A stretch of DNA of 51,808 nt, taken from positions 1-51,808 of the forward strand of contig JAEZNB010000039.1 of the NCBI GenBank assembly GCA_023441965.1. Direction: 5' to 3'. How positions within the stretch are numbered: position 1 is the stretch's first letter; the number at the start of each line of letters is the position of its first letter. Source of the stretch: Bacillota bacterium (lineage in GTDB: Bacteria > Bacillota > Clostridia > Lachnospirales > Lachnospiraceae). A model generated the notes under the pieces. It was not told the DNA's origin, did no database searches, and saw only the letters and a program-made list of their open reading frames with translations. Both the position numbers and the translations under genes were made by a program. This document shows positions 16,490 to 25,662 of the stretch, piece after piece.

Positions 16490-17497
16490 CTAAGCGTTTG
16501 ACAGCCTGATGAAGGCCTCCAGCTGCTTCATCGCCTTCCCGCTGTCTATGATCTCAGCGGCCAGTCTCACACATTCTCTTAAGGTAATCTGATTATAGGC
16601 CATATAGAGGCAGACTGCGGAATTCAGCAGTACGATCTCTCTCTTGGGACCCTTCTCACTCCTAAGAATCCCCTTGGCAATCTCGGCATTCTCTGCCGGA
16701 TTGCCTCCGATCAGGTCTTCCCGTTTGCAATAATCAAAGCCGAACTGCTTCGGATCCAGAAAGAAGCTATTGATCCTGCCGTTATTCACTTCACAGACTG
16801 TTGACCTGCTGCATAGGGATACTTCATCCAGACCATCATGGCCGTGAACAACCATAGCCCTCTTTACTCCCAGATTAGCCAGAACCCTTGCCATCGGCTC
16901 CACCAGCTTCTCGTCATAGACACCCAGCAGCTGCAGCTTAGCATCCGCCGGACTGGCCAGAGGTCCCAGGATATTGAAGATCGTACGGACCCCCAGCTCC
17001 TTTCTGACAGGAGCAGCATACTTCATGGAGGAATGATAGTAGGGCGCGAACAGGAAGCACAAGCCGATTTCCTTCAGTATGGCTTCGCTTTTCTCCACCG
17101 GTATATCAATCTTGACTCCCAGGGCCTCCAGTACATCGGCACTTCCGCATTTGCTGGATACACTGCGGTTCCCATGCTTTGCCACCGGGATTCCTGCAGC
17201 CGAGATGACCAGAGAGGATATCGTGGAGATATTGAAGGTATTGGCTTCGTCTCCTCCGGTTCCGACGATATCGAGTACATCCCCATGAAAGCCAAGCTTC
17301 CTTCCATATTGGCGCATCACCATGGCACAGGCTGTAATCTCATCTATACTTTCTCCCTTCATCCTCATGGAGGTAATAAAGCCTGCAATCTGAGCATTGG
17401 TGGCCTTACCATCCATGATTTCCTCCATGACGGACTTTGTCATGGTAAGGGTGAGATCCTCCTTATTTAAGACCTTATAGATAGCCTCTTGAATCAT
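16490..17497 (-). CDS. trpD: Anthranilate phosphoribosyltransferase
   Basis: The canonical TrpD, 335 residues: GTGGDEANTFNIST binds PRPP and magnesium, KHGNRSVSS and RTIFNILGPL line the active site. It transfers phosphoribose to anthranilate. GGAGGAG supports the start. It follows trpG by 89 bp; that gap holds an imperfect hairpin (CCCCGGAT with ATCCGGG) which might tune read-through or message stability. Confidence 0.97.
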   Translation of the reverse strand: MIQEAIYKVLNKEDLTLTMTKSVMEEIMDGKATNAQIAGFITSMRMKGESIDEITACAMVMRQYGRKLGFHGDVLDIVGTGGDEANTFNISTISSLVISAAGIPVAKHGNRSVSSKCGSADVLEALGVKIDIPVEKSEAILKEIGLCFLFAPYYHSSMKYAAPVRKELGVRTIFNILGPLASPADAKLQLLGVYDEKLVEPMARVLANLGVKRAMVVHGHDGLDEVSLCSRSTVCEVNNGRINSFFLDPKQFGFDYCKREDLIGGNPAENAEIAKGILRSEKGPKREIVLLNSAVCLYMAYNQITLRECVRLAAEIIDSGKAMKQLEAFIRLSNA

Positions 17498-17586
17498 ATA
17501 ACTCCTCCATTCTGCCCCGGATTTCTGTTAAGTGAACTCCTCACACAGGATCCGGGCATAGCGCATTATTTACATGGACAAATGTA

Positions 17587-18168
17587 TCAGAGCGGTGCTC
17601 CGCTTATCTCCAGAAAGTTCTTCATGATCTGGCTGCCCCTCGGTGTCAGGATGGATTCCGGATGGAATTGCAGCCCGTAGATCTCATATAATCTATGTTT
17701 TACCGCCATAATCTCCCCGATCTCATCCTCTGCGATCACCAGCAGATCATCCGGCAGCGTGCTTCTTAATGCGATCAAGGAATGATATCTGGCAGCCTCG
17801 ATGACCGGAGGCAGCTCCTTAAAGATTCGGCTGCCGTTGGCGATATGGATGCTGCTCTTCTTTCCGTGCATCAGCCGCTTCGCCAGAGTGATCTTCGCAC
17901 CAAAGGCTTCACAGATGGCCTGATGGCCGAGACATACGCCCAGTATGGGAATTTGCCCCTTCAGCCTATGTATCAGCTCCTCACAGATCCCTGCATCCTT
18001 GGGATAACCGGGTCCCGGAGACAGGATGATATGGCTGGGGTTAAGTCTTGCGATATCCTCCACTCCCAACTCATCATTTCTGATGACACGGATATCCTCT
18101 GTAAAGCTGCCGGCCAATTGAACCAGATTATAGGTAAAGCTGTCATAATTATCTACGATTAAAATCAT
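17587..18168 (-). CDS. trpG: Anthranilate synthase glutamine amidotransferase subunit
   Basis: Supplies ammonia from glutamine to TrpE. A 193-residue class I amidotransferase: nucleophile in GVCLGHQAI, and the His-Glu pair in QFHPESI. The start overlaps the trpE stop as ATGA. Such subunits sometimes also serve folate synthesis (PabA), but the position inside the trp operon makes TrpG the main role. Confidence 0.96.
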   Translation of the reverse strand: MILIVDNYDSFTYNLVQLAGSFTEDIRVIRNDELGVEDIARLNPSHIILSPGPGYPKDAGICEELIHRLKGQIPILGVCLGHQAICEAFGAKITLAKRLMHGKKSSIHIANGSRIFKELPPVIEAARYHSLIALRSTLPDDLLVIAEDEIGEIMAVKHRLYEIYGLQFHPESILTPRGSQIMKNFLEISGAPL

Positions 18169-19625
18169 AGGTCCGCCACCTCCCCTGCATTCCGGATTGC
18201 TTCCATGATTGCTCCTGCCTTATGTAAGGATTCTTCATACTCCTTCTCGGGATTACTGTCTGCCACGATACCGCTCCCTGCCTGTACATAAACCCTGCCA
18301 TTCTTTTTCACTGCCATTCGGATAGCGATACAGGTATCCATATTACCGGAGAAGTCGATATAGCCGATGGCTCCGCCATAGATTCCTCTTGGCGCCTTCT
18401 CCAGCTCCTCAATGATTTCACAGGCCCTGATCTTTGGCGCGCCTGACAGGGTGCCTGCCGGCAGAATGGCTGCTATGGCATCCAGGGCATCCTTCTCCTG
18501 ACCCAGCTTCCCTTTCACCTCGGAAGTGATATGCATGATCTTGGAATAGCGTTTGATGCTCATATAATCCGTTACCTGAACCGAATTGAATTCCGAAATC
18601 TTACCCAGATCATTTCTGGCCAGATCCACCAGCATATTATGCTCTGACAGCTCCTTCTCGTCAGCTAAGAGCTCCCGCTCCAGAGCTTCATCCTCTTCTC
18701 TGTCAGCTCCTCTGGGCCGTGAGCCTGCAATCGGGAAGGTAGTCAGGCTTCCTTCCTTCAGCCTGACCAGCGTTTCCGGAGAAGTACTGATCAGCTGCAG
18801 GTCCTTACTCTGGAAGAATACCATGTAAGGAGAGGGGTTCGTGGTCCGCAAGACCCGATAGGCTCCCAGCAGGCTGTTCTCATATTCGGCTTCAAATCGT
18901 CTGGAGATGACCGCCTGGAAGATATCACCGTTCACAATATACTCCTTCGTTCTCTCCACCATATTCATGAACTCCTCCTTAGAGGTGTTGCAGTGGAATT
19001 CAGGCTGGCTATACTCTACGGCAGCTTCCGTCTTCACCGGCTCCATGATCATATGCAGGATGTTCTCAATGCTTGCCAGGGCTAAACCGTAGTTTTCCAT
19101 GACCTGATCCGTCTTCATATTTACCACGATGCTGATCTTCTGCTTCAGATGATCGTAAGCAATCACCTTATCAAAGAGTAGAAGCTCCATATCCTGAAAG
19201 TCACTGTCCTTCAGCTTTAGGATTGGCTCTGCATAACGGATCATCCCGTAGGAAAAGTAACCGACGAGTCCTCCGGTAAAGGGAGGCATTCCGGGCAGCT
19301 TTGGCGCCTTATACTCATTGAGCAGCTCCCGTAAGACCTGCAGGGGCTGATCTGTCCGAACCGTCTCCTTGCCTCCCTGACGGATACGGATCTCACCGTT
19401 CTTGCAGGTAATACTGACGACCGGGTTATATCCCAGAAAGGAATATCTGCCCCATTTTTCTCCTCCTTCTATGCTTTCCAGCAGGAAGAAGCTTTGACTG
19501 CTCTGTGAGAGCTTTCTAAGCAGCATGATCGGTGTGATCACATCTGCGAAGATTTCCTTACAGATCGGAATCATACTGTATTCTCCGGCTAACTGTTCAA
19601 TTTGCTTACAGCTTGGTGTTATCAT
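18165..19625 (-). CDS. trpE: Anthranilate synthase component I
   Basis: Makes anthranilate from chorismate. The catalytic C-terminal domain has AGSRPRG, AGTLSGAPK and AGSGIVADSNPEKEYEES. The N-terminal LLES motif (FFLLESIEGGEKWGRYSF) is the tryptophan feedback site in this family. The start at 19625 (MITPSCKQIEQLAGEY, 486 residues) has an AGGTAAG site; an ATG 18 codons upstream is possible but lacks a site. It is the first gene of the operon, preceded by a Trp T-box. Confidence 0.96.
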   Translation of the reverse strand: MITPSCKQIEQLAGEYSMIPICKEIFADVITPIMLLRKLSQSSQSFFLLESIEGGEKWGRYSFLGYNPVVSITCKNGEIRIRQGGKETVRTDQPLQVLRELLNEYKAPKLPGMPPFTGGLVGYFSYGMIRYAEPILKLKDSDFQDMELLLFDKVIAYDHLKQKISIVVNMKTDQVMENYGLALASIENILHMIMEPVKTEAAVEYSQPEFHCNTSKEEFMNMVERTKEYIVNGDIFQAVISRRFEAEYENSLLGAYRVLRTTNPSPYMVFFQSKDLQLISTSPETLVRLKEGSLTTFPIAGSRPRGADREEDEALERELLADEKELSEHNMLVDLARNDLGKISEFNSVQVTDYMSIKRYSKIMHITSEVKGKLGQEKDALDAIAAILPAGTLSGAPKIRACEIIEELEKAPRGIYGGAIGYIDFSGNMDTCIAIRMAVKKNGRVYVQAGSGIVADSNPEKEYEESLHKAGAIMEAIRNAGEVADL

Positions 19626-19699
19626 ATTCTTACCTGACGTTTCACTGATGGGTGAAAACTCCTTTCGTTTTATTTTCATGGCAGTCGTAAAACAGTAAT

Positions 19700-19977
19700 A
19701 AAAAAAGCTCCTGCCCCTGCAAATTCTGCAGGGACAAAAGCTTCAAGCTTCTGCGGTACCACCCTTATTGCCGTATACTACGACCACTCATTTATGCATA
19801 CCATCATATGCACCCCTCTGATAACGGACGGGATCCCGTAAGCGCCTACTCTCCCAAGATTTCAGGCTTCCCTCCCAAGACCATTCGGAATATACTCTGT
19901 AACCGCACTCGCACCGACGGCGGCTCTCTGTATACATCATAATATTCGTACTTTTCTTGTTCAACGGTTTTGATATT
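19700..19977 (-). ncRNA. T-box leader, tryptophan-specific
   Basis: Leader RNA sensing uncharged tRNA-Trp. The conserved T-box sequence GGGTGGTACCGCAG lies at 19751-19764. The intrinsic terminator (19700-19743) has arms GTCCCTGC and GCAGGGGC extended by AAGCT/GAGCTT and followed by TTTTTTT. The Stem I segment carries CCGAA-UGG-UCU, giving a UGG specifier at 19881-19883. Uncharged tRNA-Trp should favour the antiterminator and switch on trpE to the second trpC. A 70-codon open frame within it is not considered a gene. Confidence 0.93.
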
Positions 19978-19983
19978 AAACGC

Positions 19984-20013
19984 ATTATAGCAACGGACAA
20001 ATCACTTTGTCAA
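19984..20013 (-). promoter_or_regulatory. trp operon promoter
   Basis: TTGACA (20008-20013) and TATAAT (19984-19989) on the minus strand with an 18-bp spacer. A GACAAA-GTGA-TTTGTC dyad overlaps the -35 box and could be a protein site, but with T-box control downstream this may be chance. Confidence 0.8.
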
Positions 20014-20063
20014 GAAATTTTTTACTTTTTATATAATAGGTAATATCTGTGACCTAAATCATC

Positions 20064-22553
20064 TTAATCCCATACATCTAAGACCTGCTTTATAAAGATC
20101 TCACACAGACAGGGGTCGAACTGACTTCCGGCATTCCGGCGGATCTCCTCGATCGCTTCTTCCTTCGATATAGCTTTGCGGTAAGGGCGGTCTGAGGTCA
20201 TCGCATCATAGGAATCAGCGATTGCAATAATTCTGGAAAGCAAGGGTATCTCTTCCCCCTTCTTGCCATAGGGATAGCCCTTCCCATCCCAGCGCTCGTG
20301 ATGATTCAGAATATAGTCTGCGATCGGAGCCAGCTCCGGAGTAGACATGGCGATACGGTATCCCATCTCGGGATGTCGCCTCATCTCGGACCATTCCTCC
20401 TCTGACAGCATGCCGGGCTTATTCAGTATACTGTCACTGATTCCGATCTTACCGATATCGTGAAGGGTCGATAGGAGCTCCAGCTCATTCAGCTGTTCTT
20501 CCGTCAGCTTCAGGATCTCTCCGACTGACCTCGATAAGTAGATCAGTCTCCGGGCATGGGCTTCTGTCTCCTGGCTCTTTTCAAATAGGGAGGTCTTCAT
20601 CGTATTAATTAAGGAGCTATGGAGACTCTTGCTCTGAAGCAGCTTATGACGATACATGCTCTCCTCGGCAGCCTTTATAATGCTTGCCAGATCGGCTTCC
20701 TTCTCGGTCTTGGTAGCACAGCCCACGGAAATACTGGCATGATATGCCTCCTCCACGGACTTTTCCCTCTGCTCCTCACAGGTTCTTCCTATCAAGTGGA
20801 CGATTCTGTCAGCCTCCTCATAGGTCGTATTCGGCATAAGAATACTGAATTCGTCTCCTCCTGTCCTTGCCAGAATATCTCCGGGCCGGCAGCACAGCAC
20901 CAATATTTTAGCCACCTTCTGAATCAGGATATCTCCCTCCTGATGACCCATAGCCGAATTGATCAGCTTTAATCCGTTGATATCTCCTACAATGACGGAG
21001 AGGGGATAATTCTCACTTTTATCCAGCTGACGCTTCGCCTCTTCATAGTATCTGCGGTTATACAGTCCGGTCAGAACATCATGATAGGTTAAGAAGAGAA
21101 TCTCATCCTCTCTCTTCCTCTGCTTTGAAATGTCAATGATCAGGCCTTCGATTGCCTCAACCTCACCCTTCTCGTTATAGACACCCTGGCCCTGCTCATA
21201 TACCCATTTCACCTCTTGGCTTGCAGTAACGATTGCATATTCTTCCTTAAAAACACCATGATTATGTAGGACTTCTGTCCATTTCTCCCACAGAAACTCC
21301 CGATAATCCTCACTGATCAGATCATTGAAGGTAATCTCCTTGTTATGAATTAAGCTTTCCGGTGGATAGCCGGTCAGCTCATAGCAGCCCTCCGAAACAA
21401 ACTGCATGGTCCAATCCCTGTCATAATTACAGCGGTAGGCCATTCCCGGCAGGTTGGACAGCAGCATGGACAGATTTCTCTCACTTTCCTTCAGGCCGGC
21501 TTCTGCCCTCTTGCGTTCCGTAATATCTTCAAAGATGCATACATGACTGATGGCATCATTGGTATCCAGCATGATCCGGGCCAGGTTCATATTAACCCAG
21601 ATTACCGATCCATCCGGCCGGGTATATCTCTTCTCCAGCTGATAGCCATCATTCTCGCCTCTTTTGAACTCTTCAAATAAGCTCATATCCTTTCCGACAT
21701 CCTCGGGATGAGAGATATCCATCCAACTAAGATCCAATAGCTCCTCCCTCGTTCTGCCGACGATCCTATGAAACATCCGATTCGAATCTACAATGTCGCT
21801 TTTATAGTTGCCAAAGGAAATTCCATAGGGTGCCTGTTCAAATAAGGCATGAAAGATCTGTTCCTTCTCATAAAGCTTTTGATTGACTTCCTTCAACGTA
21901 TTTCTGTCTGCCCTGATTTCCTTCTGCTTCAGATAGATGAAATGTCCCATGAGTAAAAAGATGACCAGGAAGAGACCATTGATACCGCTTTCTATGGAAC
22001 GGCCATTGGCATAACTGAACCAATCCGCTGCCCTGTAATCCATTCCAAATACAGCGATGACCTTACCATTTTGGGGCTCCACAACAGGAATCAGAACACT
22101 GATTCTGTTCTCTGCACCAACGATGCTTTTCTCTGCGATCACCGCTTCCCCATGTTCAAGAACTCTTTTGTCCTGATCCCGTGCAGGGAATTCGCTGCCC
22201 GGGAGAAGATAGGAAGCAGACGTATCCGGTTCGGAATCTGCAATCAGGAAGATCCTATCCCCCTCCACAGTATAGAGATAACTATATTGGACCGTATTGT
22301 TTGCGCCTGTAAGCTTGATTAATCTGCTCTTAATTGTCTGATATTCTGTCTTATGTATATCCTCCTGCTTTGCTTCAAGCCTGTCCAGGAGCTCGGAGTA
22401 TAAGCCCACTTCTGCAGTTTCAGCCAGTTGAATCGCCCGTTCCTCTGATTTGCCCATACTTCTGTCCCAGACCAGCTTCTGATAGATAAAAACACTAAAG
22501 AGCAGGATTATAATGCATATGATAAAGATAATCTCTTTTTTCTTCTGTCTCAT
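20064..22553 (-). CDS. Membrane sensor with PAS, GGDEF and HD-GYP domains
   Basis: An 829-residue cyclic-di-GMP enzyme with opposed activities in one chain. Transmembrane helices at about 8-26 and 190-208 enclose a Cache-like extracellular domain. Two PAS domains follow (about 235-350 and 360-480), then a GGDEF diguanylate cyclase with intact TGGDEF near residue 566, and an HD-GYP phosphodiesterase with LHDIGKIG near 699 and HHERWDGKGYPYG near 759. Both active sites look intact. It is the second gene of an operon with the EAL-PilZ protein, 49 bp downstream. Confidence 0.93.
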   Translation of the reverse strand: MRQKKKEIIFIICIIILLFSVFIYQKLVWDRSMGKSEERAIQLAETAEVGLYSELLDRLEAKQEDIHKTEYQTIKSRLIKLTGANNTVQYSYLYTVEGDRIFLIADSEPDTSASYLLPGSEFPARDQDKRVLEHGEAVIAEKSIVGAENRISVLIPVVEPQNGKVIAVFGMDYRAADWFSYANGRSIESGINGLFLVIFLLMGHFIYLKQKEIRADRNTLKEVNQKLYEKEQIFHALFEQAPYGISFGNYKSDIVDSNRMFHRIVGRTREELLDLSWMDISHPEDVGKDMSLFEEFKRGENDGYQLEKRYTRPDGSVIWVNMNLARIMLDTNDAISHVCIFEDITERKRAEAGLKESERNLSMLLSNLPGMAYRCNYDRDWTMQFVSEGCYELTGYPPESLIHNKEITFNDLISEDYREFLWEKWTEVLHNHGVFKEEYAIVTASQEVKWVYEQGQGVYNEKGEVEAIEGLIIDISKQRKREDEILFLTYHDVLTGLYNRRYYEEAKRQLDKSENYPLSVIVGDINGLKLINSAMGHQEGDILIQKVAKILVLCCRPGDILARTGGDEFSILMPNTTYEEADRIVHLIGRTCEEQREKSVEEAYHASISVGCATKTEKEADLASIIKAAEESMYRHKLLQSKSLHSSLINTMKTSLFEKSQETEAHARRLIYLSRSVGEILKLTEEQLNELELLSTLHDIGKIGISDSILNKPGMLSEEEWSEMRRHPEMGYRIAMSTPELAPIADYILNHHERWDGKGYPYGKKGEEIPLLSRIIAIADSYDAMTSDRPYRKAISKEEAIEEIRRNAGSQFDPCLCEIFIKQVLDVWD

Positions 22554-22602
22554 TGCTACCTCACTTATGCTAGTTATACCGGTTCATACAACTCCGGGTG
22601 TA

Positions 22603-25194
22603 TCATCTGTTCAGATCCCAGGAACTGCCGTTTTCTCCATAAAAGTATCTTATCATACTCACCTTAATAAAGGAACCCTCCTTGAAGCCTCGACTGTTCT
22701 TCATTTTGATCTGAACCTGATGCAAGAGACGGGTAAGCAGCTTCCTGTCATTTTCGTCAAAGGTAAATTCTATCCCGTATTCATAAAGGTTTGCATCCAG
22801 ATCACCTGACCATACGGGACAACCATATACCCTCAGCCGCTTGCCCAGTAAGGTGGCCGTAAATTGCAGGATAATATCCCTACGGACCGGAAAGAGGATG
22901 TTGGAAATAAAGCATAAGCCTCCCGGCCCTATGTTCTTTATCAAAACATTCGTATTGCTGATCCCTACCTTCTTCCCGCTGATCTCAACGATGGACAGTA
23001 CTGCCTCCAAAAGCTCCGGAAATTGTATTCTGAAATAATTCCTTCTTTCTTGAAAGGGTAAGGTCTCCGCATGATTGACGACTAAGGGCTTACAATTCTT
23101 CTTCACCAGGAGCTTTTTGATTTCATCTGCCGGTATGGGCTTACTGTAGAGGTAACCCTGTCCGGTGTGACAGTTGAGCTTGCGAAGCAGGAGCAGCTGG
23201 TCCCAATTCTCTATTCCGACTGCTACCAATTGGATCCTCAGCTCTCTGGCCATATCAATGATGTATTTCGTAATAACGGTACAAATCTCATCCTTGGGAA
23301 TTTTTCTGATGAAGGATTGATTAATCTTTATGATATCCGCCTTCAGCTGATAGAGATTTAACATCGTTGAATGCTCGGCCCCGAAATCATCAAGTGCAAT
23401 ATGGAAGCCCAAGTCTCTCAGTCTGTTAACATTCTGAATGACCTGATCCATTTCGTTAACCAAAATCTGTTCCGTAATTTCTATAATGAAGGTCTTCGAT
23501 TCAATATCGTATTGACGCAGGGTCCTCATCATATTCTCTACAAATCGGTTTTCAAAGAACTGTACTTTTGAATAATTCATGGATACCTTAACCTTTGGCA
23601 AGCCCTCTGCCATCCACTGCTTGTAGTTTTTGCAGGCCTCCTTCAGCATCCATTTTCCAAGCTCTCTGATATAGCCGGTTTCCTCCGCGATCGGTATAAA
23701 ATCCTGTGGCATGACCTGGCCCCAGGTAGGATGCTCCCAACGGATCAAGGCTTCCACTGCCAGTATATCACTGGTCTGCAGATTCACAATCGGCTGATAA
23801 TAAATCCGAAACTGCTCCTTCTCTATCGCAGTAAACAGATCATTCCGCATTTGAAATTCCTTGTAGCTCTTTATATTCATCTCCTGCGAATGAATCCTGT
23901 AGCTGTTTCTGCCGGTGCTCTTTGCCTGGGACAGAGCCTTGACAGCATGATCAAACATATGATTGCCGTCCTGAGCGTCCTGTTCATATACACTGATTCC
24001 TGCATAGGTTGCTACATGAAGATCATATTGGTCTGCTTTGATGCCGGTGGAAAAGAGCTGCTGTATCTCAAGAGCAAACTTCTCCAGGGCTGTTTGGTCT
24101 TCGTAAGCGGATACGATAATCGCATATTGATCCTCTGCGATCCTTCCGAAGAAATATTGATTCTTCAGATGCTCCTTCAACCGCTTCGTAATCATTAGAT
24201 TCAGGACATCTGCAATCTGATAACCCAGCATTTCCTTGATGTTCTGATATTCCTTGATTTCCAGTATCATTAAGGCAAGCTTCAACCCCTTGCCAAAAAA
24301 ATGGCAGCAGAGATAGTCCAGTCTCTTCTTCAGATATATTTTGTTCGGAAGCTGCGTCAGCTCATCATGGGTAGCCATAAAGGCCATTTTGTGTTCCAGC
24401 TCTACCCGATCCGTTATGTCATACCAATAGATCCCCATTGCCTGAACGGTTGCATCCTCAAATAAGTTTCGGATACTAAGCTCATAAATTACCTTCTTGC
24501 CAAACCGGTTCGTATAGTTAATTGTCTCCTTGACTTTCTGACCCGGCTTGTCAAGAATGGAATCAAAGGCCTCCTTCAGTCTGTATCTCATCGTCTGATC
24601 CACAAAATCAAGCCAATAACAACCAACCGGATTACGATCATCACCATTCCTGCTGATGGCTGTTGGATTACTGATGAATTGAATGATTCCCTCCCGATTG
24701 ACTGTTTCAAAGAAGTCGTTGGATTCCTGCTGATATAACCTGTTCTGCTCCTGAAGCCGGCTGATGATAAGCTCATTGTCCTCCAGCTTCTTCTCCAGCT
24801 CCTTTCTCTCGGTAATATCCTGAATCGTCCCATGGATTTTCACAAGCCTGCCTTCCCTGTCCCGCTCCATCTCCATAATCTGATAAAGATTACGGATGGA
24901 CCCATCCCTCTGAATGATACGGAATTCCATATCAAAAATATCCAAGCGGGGCGGGTCCTTCAGAATATTCTCAATCAGCTCCACATCATCAGGGTGGACA
25001 AACTCCAGAAAGCCGGAATAGGTTTTGTCATACTGATCCTCTGTAATCCCATAGATACGGTAGGCTTCTTCCGACCAATAATGCTTGTTATTGATGAGAT
25101 CCGCTTCCCAGCTCCCGATGTGGGTCAAGGCCTGTGCCTTCACCAGATTCTGATATCCGATTTTTATATCATGATTTTGTTTATTCTTCTCCAT
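22603..25194 (-). CDS. PAS-(degenerate GGDEF)-EAL-PilZ signalling protein
   Basis: An 863-residue soluble protein. Two PAS domains (about 10-140 and 165-280) are followed by a GGDEF domain whose catalytic motif is replaced by AEDQY near residue 356, an EAL domain (AVEALIRWEHP near 483), and a C-terminal PilZ domain (ERRNYFRI near 717, then KNIGPGGLCF). The EAL domain departs from consensus in three places: DDFGAEHST for DDFGTGYSS, KIN for KID and AVGIEN for AEGVET. It may therefore bind rather than cleave cyclic-di-GMP. First gene of the operon; the ribosome site is weak. Confidence 0.9.
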   Translation of the reverse strand: MEKNKQNHDIKIGYQNLVKAQALTHIGSWEADLINNKHYWSEEAYRIYGITEDQYDKTYSGFLEFVHPDDVELIENILKDPPRLDIFDMEFRIIQRDGSIRNLYQIMEMERDREGRLVKIHGTIQDITERKELEKKLEDNELIISRLQEQNRLYQQESNDFFETVNREGIIQFISNPTAISRNGDDRNPVGCYWLDFVDQTMRYRLKEAFDSILDKPGQKVKETINYTNRFGKKVIYELSIRNLFEDATVQAMGIYWYDITDRVELEHKMAFMATHDELTQLPNKIYLKKRLDYLCCHFFGKGLKLALMILEIKEYQNIKEMLGYQIADVLNLMITKRLKEHLKNQYFFGRIAEDQYAIIVSAYEDQTALEKFALEIQQLFSTGIKADQYDLHVATYAGISVYEQDAQDGNHMFDHAVKALSQAKSTGRNSYRIHSQEMNIKSYKEFQMRNDLFTAIEKEQFRIYYQPIVNLQTSDILAVEALIRWEHPTWGQVMPQDFIPIAEETGYIRELGKWMLKEACKNYKQWMAEGLPKVKVSMNYSKVQFFENRFVENMMRTLRQYDIESKTFIIEITEQILVNEMDQVIQNVNRLRDLGFHIALDDFGAEHSTMLNLYQLKADIIKINQSFIRKIPKDEICTVITKYIIDMARELRIQLVAVGIENWDQLLLLRKLNCHTGQGYLYSKPIPADEIKKLLVKKNCKPLVVNHAETLPFQERRNYFRIQFPELLEAVLSIVEISGKKVGISNTNVLIKNIGPGGLCFISNILFPVRRDIILQFTATLLGKRLRVYGCPVWSGDLDANLYEYGIEFTFDENDRKLLTRLLHQVQIKMKNSRGFKEGSFIKVSMIRYFYGENGSSWDLNR

Positions 25195-25389
25195 ATCATC
25201 ACCATTCCGCCTCTAATACCCGTGAATTTGGGTATCTGTCAACGATATTGACATAGGCTAAATTTGCCGTGTAAATAGTAAATAATCCTGTTTTTCATAA
25301 GCAGCTGCCTGCTTCTTTCTATGAAATACTATGTAATATTATGTAATACTACATAATAATGTCTAAATAAATAGTCTATCTTTCCTATT

Positions 25390-25418
25390 ATTATAATATG
25401 ATTTGTCATAATTTACAA
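25390..25418 (-). promoter_or_regulatory. Promoter of the cyclic-di-GMP operon
   Basis: TTGTAA (25413-25418) and TATAAT (25390-25395) on the minus strand, 17 bp apart. It leaves a leader of nearly 200 nt that is A+T-rich, with short TATGTAATA-like repeats at 25330-25355 and a small hairpin (ATACCC/GGGTAT, 25218-25237) before the start codon. I find no known cyclic-di-GMP riboswitch core in it. Confidence 0.6.
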
Positions 25419-25470
25419 TAAATTATTCAAAAAAAGGGAATTTTTTGGTTTTTTCCTGTCAGTATTGCGA

Positions 25471-25499
25471 TTGACTTTAGGCCATTAATACGTTATATT
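25471..25499 (+). promoter_or_regulatory. purE promoter
   Basis: TTGACT (25471-25476) and TATATT (25494-25499) separated by 17 bp. The transcript would start near 25506, just before the structured leader. Confidence 0.7.
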
Positions 25500-25509
25500 A
25501 TAAAAAGCA

Positions 25510-25593
25510 AAAGCAGGTGGTAATTGCTGTTTCCTCAACGAAAGTTGAGTAAACCGATATCTTGAGCAGGGAGCGACGGATATCGGGTTTTTT
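25510..25593 (+). ncRNA. Structured purE leader with attenuator-like terminator
   Basis: Three elements lie between promoter and gene: a small stem AGCA/TGCT (25511-25528), a GNRA-capped hairpin at 25529-25553 (GTTT, CTCAAC, loop GAAA, GTTGAG, AAAC), and a terminator at 25554-25593 (CCGATATC/GATATCGG, 17-nt loop, then TTTTTT). The terminator loop contains TTGAG, which could pair with the CTCAA arm of the preceding hairpin. Such a leader directly after a promoter suggests attenuation. It does not match the purine, ZTP or PRPP riboswitch cores I know. Confidence 0.55.
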
Positions 25594-25662
25594 ACTATTA
25601 TGGATACCCAATGCCATAGGATTATGGCATATAATCATAAGATGCATTTAAGGAGGTAGAAT

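Noticed and set aside
17498..17586. trpG-trpD gap hairpin considered as a full terminator
   Set aside because: The stem is short with a large loop and is not followed by a T-run.
19788..20000. Open frame inside the trp T-box leader that could be read as a leader peptide
   Set aside because: The region is explained by Stem I of the T-box, has no ribosome site, and the Trp codons match no attenuator layout.
25510..25593. purE leader considered as a purine, ZTP or cyclic-di-GMP riboswitch
   Set aside because: None of the conserved cores of those classes is visible, so only an unclassified structured leader is reported.
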